Part shown: piece by piece, positions 43,430 through 49,476 of the stretch | How positions within the stretch are numbered: the stretch's first letter is position 1 | Layout: every line of letters starts with the position of its first letter | NCBI GenBank assembly: GCA_025929585.1 | Contig: JAICPY010000023.1 | Location: forward strand, 1 to 49,476 | Direction: 5' to 3' | DNA length: 49,476 nucleotides | Source of the DNA: Steroidobacter sp. | Lineage (GTDB): Bacteria > Pseudomonadota > Gammaproteobacteria > Steroidobacterales > Steroidobacteraceae | Program-made: the position numbers and the translations under genes | Notes under the pieces: model-generated | What the model saw: only the letters and a program-made list of their open reading frames with translations | The model's database searches: none | Told to the model about the DNA's origin: nothing

Positions 43430-45751
43430 CTACGCACTCCGCGCCACAATGCGCGCGAGTGGTTGCGGTCTACCCAAGTGATAACCTTGGACGAAATCGA
43501 CACCCATCATTTTCGCGGTTTCCAATGACTCGCCATCTTCGACTTGCTCGGCGATGACTTGGAATTTCAAGGTGCGCGCCAGCTTGATCATGGCCGCAAC
43601 CATTGCTTGATTGACCGAGTCCGCGGCCAAGTTGCGAATGAATGAGCCGTCGATCTTCAAATAATCGAGCGATAGATTCTTCAGATTGCCAAAGGACGAC
43701 AATCCGCGGCCGAAATCATCCAACGCGAACTGACAGCCCATGCCGTGCAAAACGCCGATAAATCGCTGCGCATGTTCGATGTTGGTGATCACGGAGTTCT
43801 CGGTCACTTCGAAGCACAATTGATTCGGCGAGACCCCAGTGCGATCCAGAACATCGACGACGAACTCGAGGAACTGCGGATCGCCGAGTGTTTGGCCTGA
43901 GAGGTTGATAGCAAGGCTCCGCTGAGCGGGCAACCTGATTCCACCTCGGCCCAATGCGGTTAGCGAGGTCTGTACGACCCATCGATCCACGTCAGCCATG
44001 AGGCGATAGCGCTCGGCGGCGCGCAGAAACTCTACCGGCGAGATTCCCTCCGGCACGGTCTCATCCTGTAGGCGTAAGAGAACCTCGAGCGCGGGGCCAT
44101 TCGCGGCGGCGGTCGCGGACGAGGTCGCGATGATCGGCTGAGCCATCAGCTCGAAGCGATTCTCTTTTAGCGCCGACTGCAAGCGCTGCAGCCATTGGAT
44201 CTCGCCACGGTGCCGCGCCACGGCTTCGTCGCGGGCCGAATACACGTGCACATGGTTGCCGCGCTTCTTGGCAACGTAACAAGCCGAGTCTGCCGCGCTC
44301 ATCAGCTCTTCAGGCGCGCCGCTTTCCCGCGAAAGCTCCACCAAGCCGACGCTAACGCCGATATTGAAGATCTTGTCCTTCCATACGAATCGGTACTCGT
44401 TGACCTTTCTGACTACGTCATCCGCGATCTGACGCGCCTTCTCCAGAGGACATCCCACGAGCAACAAGCCGAATTCATCACCGCCCAAGCGACCTACCGT
44501 GTCGGAATCACGCACGGCTTCTTTGATGAGGGCTGCCACTTCGCGCAACATGTTGTCGCCTGCCAGGTGGCCGCAGCTATCGTTGACCGCCTTGAAGCGA
44601 TCCAGATCCAAATAACACAGCACGTGCCGCGCCGTGTTCGCGTGCGCAATCTCGAGAGACTCCTCGAGCCGTCGCTCGAATTCGCGGCGATTGACGAGGC
44701 CCGTCAATGCGTCATGACTTGCCTGATACGACATCTGACGCGTCAGCCCCCGCAGCTCGCTGACATCGCGGACCACGATCACTGTGCCGATCAGATCTCC
44801 TTTCTGTCCTTTCAACGGCGTAACCGTCAGCTCAACAGAACGCTCGTGATTTCCCGCGCGCGAGATCATCAATCCACGACGACCGACCGTGACGCGCGAT
44901 TGAGTCGCCAAGCAATGTCGTACCGGATCTCCCAACGAGCGTCGATCGTGCTCATCGACCAGGCTGATGATATCCGTGATCGTCTGCCCCAACGCTTCGA
45001 GAGCGGTCACGCCGGTCAACTGCTCGGCGGCTTGATTCACATAGTCGATACGCCCGCTTACGTCGGTCGTGATGATGCCTTCACCCAAGGAGTCGAGCGT
45101 TTCCCATGCAGTAGGACGTCCGCGCGCTGCCGCCGCTGTAGTAACCGCCGCCGGAGGGCCCATTTCGACGAGCGTGAGCAACAGCGCCGGGCCACCCTGA
45201 TAGTCGATCTTGACTGCCGACAGCTCGATGCGGGCTCCTTGTTCGGCGTGCGGATGCAGCTCCAATTCCAAGCGTTCGAGACTGGGCTCACCAAGTAACG
45301 AACGATGCAAATGATCGCGTACCAGCTCGGTGTAATCCGGGTGGACCAGATCGGACATGGCCCTGCCGAACAGAGATTGCGCGGTGGGCTGACCGACGAG
45401 CGATGCAAAGTGTTCGTTCGCGAACACGATGGTCTCACGATGAACAGCAACCGCTTCGTGTAGGCCGCCCAGCAATCCGACCAACGAGCGCTCACGCTCG
45501 CTGATCATCAAATCCTTCATCGCGATGTGTTCGAGGAGAAGATTTGCTTTCTCCGCAAACGGTGCGGCAAAGCCGGGCGCGCGGACACGTTCGGTGTAGC
45601 GTCCCGATCGGATGATGCTTTCCAATTGGCCCGCGGCGCGTGCAAGCGCGCCCGTTCGACGCGCGCGCCAGACGAATACGCCAAGCGCGGCGAACAACAG
45701 GAATGTCACGATCGCTAGTGCGATGGTCAAAGAGCCTAAATTGGCACTCAC
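43430..45751 (-). CDS. Membrane-anchored PAS-GGDEF-EAL c-di-GMP protein
   Basis: The 773 residues comprise one N-terminal membrane helix (about 8-28), two PAS domains (about 95-195 and 215-330), GGDEF (about 340-505) and EAL (about 525-773). The cyclase motif GGDEF (423-427) is intact, as is an inhibitory-site RxxD (RDSD, 414-417). The phosphodiesterase domain has EVLLR (556-560) in place of EALLR but keeps NLSG, EVTEN, DDFG (678-681), KIDGSFI and AEQVED, so it is probably active. The net activity cannot be told. It converges on hppA; an inverted repeat separates them. Confidence 0.93.
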   Translation of the reverse strand: MSANLGSLTIALAIVTFLLFAALGVFVWRARRTGALARAAGQLESIIRSGRYTERVRAPGFAAPFAEKANLLLEHIAMKDLMISERERSLVGLLGGLHEAVAVHRETIVFANEHFASLVGQPTAQSLFGRAMSDLVHPDYTELVRDHLHRSLLGEPSLERLELELHPHAEQGARIELSAVKIDYQGGPALLLTLVEMGPPAAVTTAAAARGRPTAWETLDSLGEGIITTDVSGRIDYVNQAAEQLTGVTALEALGQTITDIISLVDEHDRRSLGDPVRHCLATQSRVTVGRRGLMISRAGNHERSVELTVTPLKGQKGDLIGTVIVVRDVSELRGLTRQMSYQASHDALTGLVNRREFERRLEESLEIAHANTARHVLCYLDLDRFKAVNDSCGHLAGDNMLREVAALIKEAVRDSDTVGRLGGDEFGLLLVGCPLEKARQIADDVVRKVNEYRFVWKDKIFNIGVSVGLVELSRESGAPEELMSAADSACYVAKKRGNHVHVYSARDEAVARHRGEIQWLQRLQSALKENRFELMAQPIIATSSATAAANGPALEVLLRLQDETVPEGISPVEFLRAAERYRLMADVDRWVVQTSLTALGRGGIRLPAQRSLAINLSGQTLGDPQFLEFVVDVLDRTGVSPNQLCFEVTENSVITNIEHAQRFIGVLHGMGCQFALDDFGRGLSSFGNLKNLSLDYLKIDGSFIRNLAADSVNQAMVAAMIKLARTLKFQVIAEQVEDGESLETAKMMGVDFVQGYHLGRPQPLARIVARSA

Positions 45752-46201
45752 ATCAGCCGCCGATTTTCCTTCTTCCCCTCATCGAGTGCCGCGGGTCGCA
45801 GCATTCTTGTCTTGCGGAGTCCTTGCTGTCGCCACGCCGATTTCTATCGTCGATTTGCGCCGGCGCCCCTACAAGATCTGATTGTCGTGGTCACAGCATA
45901 TAGAACTAAGGAGTATCTGCTGCCCGGATTGACCATAATGGTAATTGGCGTGTGAACTGTACAGGGACTGAAAGTTGTTTCGGGGGATCCCGCATGCGAG
46001 GAATCAGAACGTCAACGGTATGAATCCGAACGTAACGACGCGGGCTTGCGCGTGCTTGTCCAACCTTTTCAAAGTTCGTACCCTGTGCGCCCTCCGCTGC
46101 TGGCATTGCACATGTTGGAAAGTGTCAATGAATCCGACGTTTTCCGCTCGCGAAGCCGGCGCCAAAATCCTCCTTGATCGATGGCTGACTCTAGGGAATG
46201 C
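45752..46201. other. 450-base spacer between GGDEF-EAL gene and pcm, nothing recognised
   Basis: Divergent upstream regions of both flanking genes. No protein of recognisable family, no repeat of the heptamer type and no clear hairpin with T tract. TTGACC at about 45932 resembles a -35 but has no good partner -10. A short AAGGAG-preceded frame near 45912-45960 is too small to support. Confidence 0.5.
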
Positions 46202-46852
46202 ATGAATACCCACGCCGTACGCGAACAGATGATCGAACAGCAGGTGCGAGCCGGCGATGTGCTGGATCTGCGCGTATTGGACGCCATGAGAGACGTCCGA
46301 CGAGAGCTGTTTGCGCCCGAAGCGTACCGCAAGGTTGCCTATGCCGACGCGCCCATCCCGATCGCCCATGGTCAATGGATGCTGCCGCCGCTCATTCACG
46401 GGCGCATCCTTCAAGCGCTGACCCCAAAAGCGGACGAGGTCGCCCTGCTGGTGGGCACGGGAACCGGCTATCTGGCCGCCTGTCTTGGACGTCTGGCTGC
46501 GCGCGTGCGCGCGCTGGAAATTTTCCCGGACCTAGCCGACCTGGCGCGTGCGAACCTACTTTCGGTGGCAGTCAACAACGTCGGCGTGGAAGTTGCCGAC
46601 GGTATGCAATTGGATGAGCACGGCATGTACGGCGCCATCGCGGTCACCGGCTCTTTACCCCTTTATGATGAGCGCTTTCAACGAGCATTGCGGGTCGGAG
46701 GGCGGTTGTTCGTGGTCGTCGGCCAGTCCCCGGTCATGGAGGCGTGGAAGGTCACGCGCGTCGGCGAACGCGAATGGCAGCGCGAGAGCCTGTTCGAAAC
46801 CGTGATCGATCCGCTCATCAACGCCGCACACCCGCCATCGTTTGTCTTCTAG
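46202..46852 (+). CDS. Protein-L-isoaspartate O-methyltransferase family protein
   Basis: The 216-residue SAM methyltransferase has the Pcm fold: REQMIEQQVRAGDVLDLRVL at the N-terminus, ELFAPEAYRKVAYADAPIPI, MLPPLIHGRILQAL, the SAM motif VALLVGTGTGYLAACLGRL and LARANLLSVAVNNVGVEVAD, ending GGRLFVVVGQSP. It is close to the Pcm-like proteins encoded next to tolC in many Gammaproteobacteria; the repair function on isoaspartyl residues is likely but unproven, as the Ser/Thr motif differs from classical Pcm. ATG 46202 is preferred over 46181. The rhodanese and tolC genes follow in the same direction. Confidence 0.85.
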   Translation: MNTHAVREQMIEQQVRAGDVLDLRVLDAMRDVRRELFAPEAYRKVAYADAPIPIAHGQWMLPPLIHGRILQALTPKADEVALLVGTGTGYLAACLGRLAARVRALEIFPDLADLARANLLSVAVNNVGVEVADGMQLDEHGMYGAIAVTGSLPLYDERFQRALRVGGRLFVVVGQSPVMEAWKVTRVGEREWQRESLFETVIDPLINAAHPPSFVF

Positions 46853-46880
46853 CCTGTGGGCTGTAGCCGCGGCTTCCGAT

Positions 46881-46917
46881 CTAACCGCTAACCGCTAACC
46901 GCTAACCGCTAACCGCT
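46881..46917 (+). repeat. One-armed TAACCGC tandem repeat upstream of the rhodanese gene
   Basis: Five perfect TAACCGC units (46882-46916), the longest perfect run of this class here, ending 8 bases before the ATG at 46925. No reverse-complement arm is found in the 72-base spacer after the pcm stop. The gene has no Shine-Dalgarno sequence downstream of the array. Confidence 0.9.
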
Positions 46918-46924
46918 TCCAAGT

Positions 46925-47245
46925 ATGTCCATCCCCGAAATCACGCCCGCCGAATTTCTCGCCCGTCGCAACCAAGGCGAAGATCTCACCCTGCTGGATG
47001 TTCGCGAGGAGTGGGAACTCGGCGTCGCCAGCGTGCCAAACGTCGTACACATTCCGATGGGCGAGATCGCCAGTCGCATCGGGGAGCTCGATTCGAATAA
47101 GGAAACAGTCGTCTTGTGTCGCTCCGGCAGGCGCAGCCTCGAGGTTGCCAAGTATCTGCAACGCAATGGCTTTCGTACGGCCAATTTAGCCGGCGGGATC
47201 TTGGCATGGTCTCGCGACGTCGACGCAACCATTCCGACCTATTGA
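46925..47245 (+). CDS. Rhodanese-like domain protein
   Basis: The 106-residue single rhodanese domain has LTLLDVREEWELGVASVPNV, HIPMGEI, VLCRSGRRSLEVAKYLQ with active-site Cys65 in CRSGRR, then GGILAWSRDVD. The length is that of GlpE/PspE-type sulfurtransferases; the CRSGRR loop favours persulfide chemistry rather than phosphatase function. No signal peptide, so cytoplasmic. It lies between pcm and tolC, an arrangement seen elsewhere in the class. A 6-bp hairpin (47260-47275) follows the stop without a T tract. Its start codon is preceded by a TAACCGC array. Confidence 0.92.
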   Translation: MSIPEITPAEFLARRNQGEDLTLLDVREEWELGVASVPNVVHIPMGEIASRIGELDSNKETVVLCRSGRRSLEVAKYLQRNGFRTANLAGGILAWSRDVDATIPTY

Positions 47246-47436
47246 GGCGTCCAACCACGGTGGCGTATGCGCCACTGAAATTACACATTCGGCATTCGAG
47301 GGCCATGTCATCATTGGCGAAGCCCTCCGCCATGCATGCATGATGCGGATGAGCAGACCTTGCGAGCTCGAACATGTCGAACGGATCCTCTCAATGTTAG
47401 ATAAGCGCTGCTATCGGCGCTGACGGGAACAACAAC

Positions 47437-48855
47437 ATGAAGTTAAGAGCGCACATCTTATTGGCCTGCGGCACCAGCCTTGTCGCACCTTTTGCGAGCG
47501 GTGCAGACCTGCTGGAGGTCTATCAGCGCGCACTGCAGAACGACCCGATCATTCGCGAAGCGGATGCCAATCGGCTTGCGAGTCGCGAGTCGAAGCCGCA
47601 GGCGCTCGCCGCACTCCTGCCTCAATTGGACGTTTCCGGCTCGTACACTCAGAACGACGAAGAGTTCTCACGCACGACACTGACTCCAGAAGATCCGGCC
47701 GACCCGACCAGCCCGCTCGTTGCCCGTGACATCACGAGCGATAGCGACGGCGACGATCAGCGTTACAACATTTCACTGCGTCAAACATTGTTTCGCTGGG
47801 ATCAGTGGGCGGCACTGAAACGCGCTGATGCTGAAGTTGCCCAAGCCGAAGCAGACTATCGAGCCGCGCAGCAAGACCTCATTCAACGCACGGCCCAGCG
47901 TTACTTCGATGTGCTTGCGGCTCAAGACACCGTCGATGCGACCCAAGCCACGCTCGAAGCGTTCTCGCGGCAGCTCGAACAGGCGGACAAGCGGTTCGAA
48001 GTCGGATTGATAGCAATCACCGATGTACAAGAAGCGCGAGCCGCTCATGACCAAGCTGCGGCCGACGTCATCCAGGCAAAGCGCACGCTCGCGACCGCGC
48101 ATGAGTTATTGCGCGAGCTAACCGGCGAACCATTCGATTCATTGGCTGCTCCGGTCGATGAAATGGCGCTGACGTCTCCAGATCCACAGAACGAGGAGCA
48201 ATGGGTTGCGACCGCTTTGGAGCAAAATCTGCGCGTGATCTCGGCGCGCCTTGCGACCGACATCGCGAAGCAAGACGTGCGCGTAGCTCGTTCGGGACAC
48301 CTCCCTGCGATCGATTTGATCGCAAGTCGCGGCGATCAAGAGTTCGATGGAACGCAGCTTAGCCGCAACGTTACGGGTACCGTGACCGAAAGCCCCGCGG
48401 ATCAAACGCAAGTCACCGACTCCATCGGCATTCAAGTCACCATTCCGATTTACTCCGGCGGCGCCACTTCTTCGCAAGTTCGCCAACGTGTCTATCTGCA
48501 TCGCGCTGCACGAGAGCGCTTGGAGCGAACGGCTCGAGAAACCGAGCGAGCGACGCGCGATGCCTATCTCGGTGTCATTAGCGAAATCTCGCGAGTCCGA
48601 GCGCTGCGCCAGGCGCTGGAATCCAGCCGCACGGCGCTGCAAGCTACGGAGGCGGGTTTCGAGGTGGGCACGCGAACGACGGTCGATGTATTGGATGCGC
48701 GCCGCCAGCTATTCGAGGCGCAGACCAACTACTCCCGCAGCCGCTATGACTACATTCTCAACGTCCTGCAGCTGCAAATCGCCACTGGAACTCTAAACGC
48801 TGACGATCTCGGGGAGATCAACAAGCTGCTCGAGGAAAGAGCGATCACGCGATAG
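47437..48855 (+). CDS. tolC: TolC family outer-membrane channel protein
   Basis: The 472 residues have a signal peptide at about 1-23 (ILLACGTSLVAPFASGA) and then the two-fold repeated TolC fold: DLLEVYQRALQNDPIIREAD, SLRQTLFRWDQWAALKRADA, the long coiled coil with KRFEVGLIAITDVQEARAAH, and in the second half VTIPIYSGGATSSQVRQRVY and GFEVGTRTTVDVLDARRQLF. It would form the trimeric exit duct for RND/ABC efflux pumps and type I secretion. No pump genes adjoin it; the pcm-rhodanese-tolC order supports the general-purpose TolC. A perfect 12-bp hairpin follows. Confidence 0.94.
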   Translation: MKLRAHILLACGTSLVAPFASGADLLEVYQRALQNDPIIREADANRLASRESKPQALAALLPQLDVSGSYTQNDEEFSRTTLTPEDPADPTSPLVARDITSDSDGDDQRYNISLRQTLFRWDQWAALKRADAEVAQAEADYRAAQQDLIQRTAQRYFDVLAAQDTVDATQATLEAFSRQLEQADKRFEVGLIAITDVQEARAAHDQAAADVIQAKRTLATAHELLRELTGEPFDSLAAPVDEMALTSPDPQNEEQWVATALEQNLRVISARLATDIAKQDVRVARSGHLPAIDLIASRGDQEFDGTQLSRNVTGTVTESPADQTQVTDSIGIQVTIPIYSGGATSSQVRQRVYLHRAARERLERTARETERATRDAYLGVISEISRVRALRQALESSRTALQATEAGFEVGTRTTVDVLDARRQLFEAQTNYSRSRYDYILNVLQLQIATGTLNADDLGEINKLLEERAITR

Positions 48856-48874
48856 GACGTCGGTGACTTCTGTC

Positions 48875-48904
48875 GTGGGCGAGGCCATCGTAGGCCTCGC
48901 CCAC
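48875..48904. terminator. Perfect 12-bp hairpin between tolC and TonB receptor gene
   Basis: GTGGGCGAGGCC (48875-48886) pairs exactly with GGCCTCGCCCAC (48893-48904), loop 6 bases. Lies between two converging genes, 20 bases after the tolC stop and 14 before the receptor stop, so a shared bidirectional terminator is likely although no T tract is present. Confidence 0.6.
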
Positions 48905-48917
48905 GCCCCATGCCGAC

Positions 48918-49476
48918 TTAGAAGTTGAACGACAGCTCGCCAAACAACACGCGACCGCGCGGATCGTAATAGCGCGCGTCATAGCCGATCTGGAAGTTCG
49001 CTGCCGTCAACGACAGCGGCGGGTCCTCGTCGAACAGGTTCAATGCACCTATCGTGATCTCCAGCGAATCGGTGGCGTTCCAGCTCGATTGCCAGTCCAC
49101 CGTGTAGTACGGATCTACATCCAACCGAACGTCCGCAACTTCCCCGTTGAAGTTGCCCTGTTCATCGATTCCATCCACGGTTGTCTCGATGTCTCTGTAG
49201 CCGCTCTTGAAGTTGAACGTCAGCGTGTGCGCCCATGAACCGGCCTCGAGCGACGTTAGGAGCCGCCCCGACCAACGGAACGTGACCTCATCGAGCTCCG
49301 AGGAATAATCGGCGATATTGTCGAAGTAAGGCCCCCCCTCGGTCAGCTGCACGTCGTTCCTGATCATGTAGGTCGTGATGAGCTGCGAGCGCAACCTTCC
49401 GATGCCTGTGTCCCAGCTGCCCTGCACGTTCAAGTCGACGCCGCTGTAATACTCCTTGCCGGTATTTACGTTCGAC
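48918..49476 (-). CDS. TonB-dependent receptor, C-terminal part only
   Basis: The open frame continues past the window edge; 185 codons are visible. The sequence has the alternating strands of a receptor beta-barrel: EYYSGVDLNVQGSWDTGIGR, VTFRWSGRLLTSLEAGSWAH, the ...YYTVDWQSSWNATDSLEITI... region, then GALNLFDEDPPLSLTAANFQ and YYDPRGRVLFGELSFNF, with terminal Phe for BAM recognition. The NLFDEDPP and YDARYYDPRGR motifs are typical of TonB-dependent receptors of the large Caulobacter/Xanthomonas-like groups. The ligand (iron complex, B12, sugar or peptide) cannot be told without the N-terminus. Confidence 0.9.
   Translation of the reverse strand, partial: SNVNTGKEYYSGVDLNVQGSWDTGIGRLRSQLITTYMIRNDVQLTEGGPYFDNIADYSSELDEVTFRWSGRLLTSLEAGSWAHTLTFNFKSGYRDIETTVDGIDEQGNFNGEVADVRLDVDPYYTVDWQSSWNATDSLEITIGALNLFDEDPPLSLTAANFQIGYDARYYDPRGRVLFGELSFNF

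Noticed and set aside
44195-45298. 367-codon plus-strand open frame inside the GGDEF-EAL gene
   Set aside because: Antisense to a gene with all catalytic motifs; Arg/His-rich sequence typical of a shadow frame.
1308-46917. Heptamer elements as CRISPR arrays
   Set aside because: Units are 7-8 bases in direct contact, with no unique spacers and no cas genes in the window.

Overview
The window reads as chromosomal backbone of a Gammaproteobacterium with moderately high GC. The gene order kdsD-kdsC-lptC-lptA-lptB-rpoN-hpf-rapZ, an ibaG (BolA family) gene at the left edge, a rubredoxin beside hemL and an mpl gene all fit that class. A member of the Steroidobacter/Nevskia/Xanthomonas side of the class is my guess, not a demonstrated assignment. 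Nearly all genes are intact housekeeping or envelope genes. I see no insertion sequence, prophage, CRISPR array, rRNA or complete tRNA.

Layout. 1-7053: LPS core-sugar (Kdo) synthesis, LPS export, sigma-54, ribosome hibernation and RapZ; the usual ptsN between hpf and rapZ is missing. 7229-10582: MgtE Mg2+ channel, a patatin-like lipase and an exported peroxiredoxin. 10598-19245 (minus strand): penicillin-acylase-family hydrolase and the central carbon set tkt-gap-pgk-pyk. 19246-21783: a gene-free region with a foldable RNA-like element, cpdA, a TraB/GumN protein and a 54-residue rubredoxin. 21931-28696: hemL overlapping a complete dTDP-L-rhamnose operon (rfbA-C-D-B), then a GT2 glycosyltransferase and a CmcI-like methyltransferase. 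28736-32890 (minus): a WbsX/GH99-like protein, a Wzi-family outer-membrane protein and a beta-4-galactosyltransferase-like enzyme; with the rfb side this forms a surface-polysaccharide island. 33263-38093: a small protein with a Myb/SANT-like C-terminus, a CPBP protease, a LON-domain protein, mpl and rnd. 38216-43168: adenylate kinase with a 100-residue polybasic tail, PPi-type phosphofructokinase and a K+-independent H+-pyrophosphatase, which together suggest PPi-linked energy metabolism. 43430-49476: a PAS-GGDEF-EAL protein, a Pcm-like methyltransferase, a rhodanese, a TolC-type efflux channel and the C-terminal end of a TonB-dependent receptor.

The most unusual feature is not a gene. At least ten intergenic spacers carry short tandem units of 7 or 8 bases, built on TAACCGC, GATAGGG/GATAGCG, GTGACTA/GTGACTC or GTGACGA. 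In seven of the spacers the units form two inverted arms that bracket the spacer, usually starting just after one stop codon and ending just before the next start or stop codon. The unit sequence differs between sites while the architecture stays the same, and some loop-edge sequence is shared between classes. One copy supplies the stop codon of rapZ, and another ends 3 bases before the kdsC start codon. None lies in the polysaccharide island. This family is the best candidate in the window for something poorly described.
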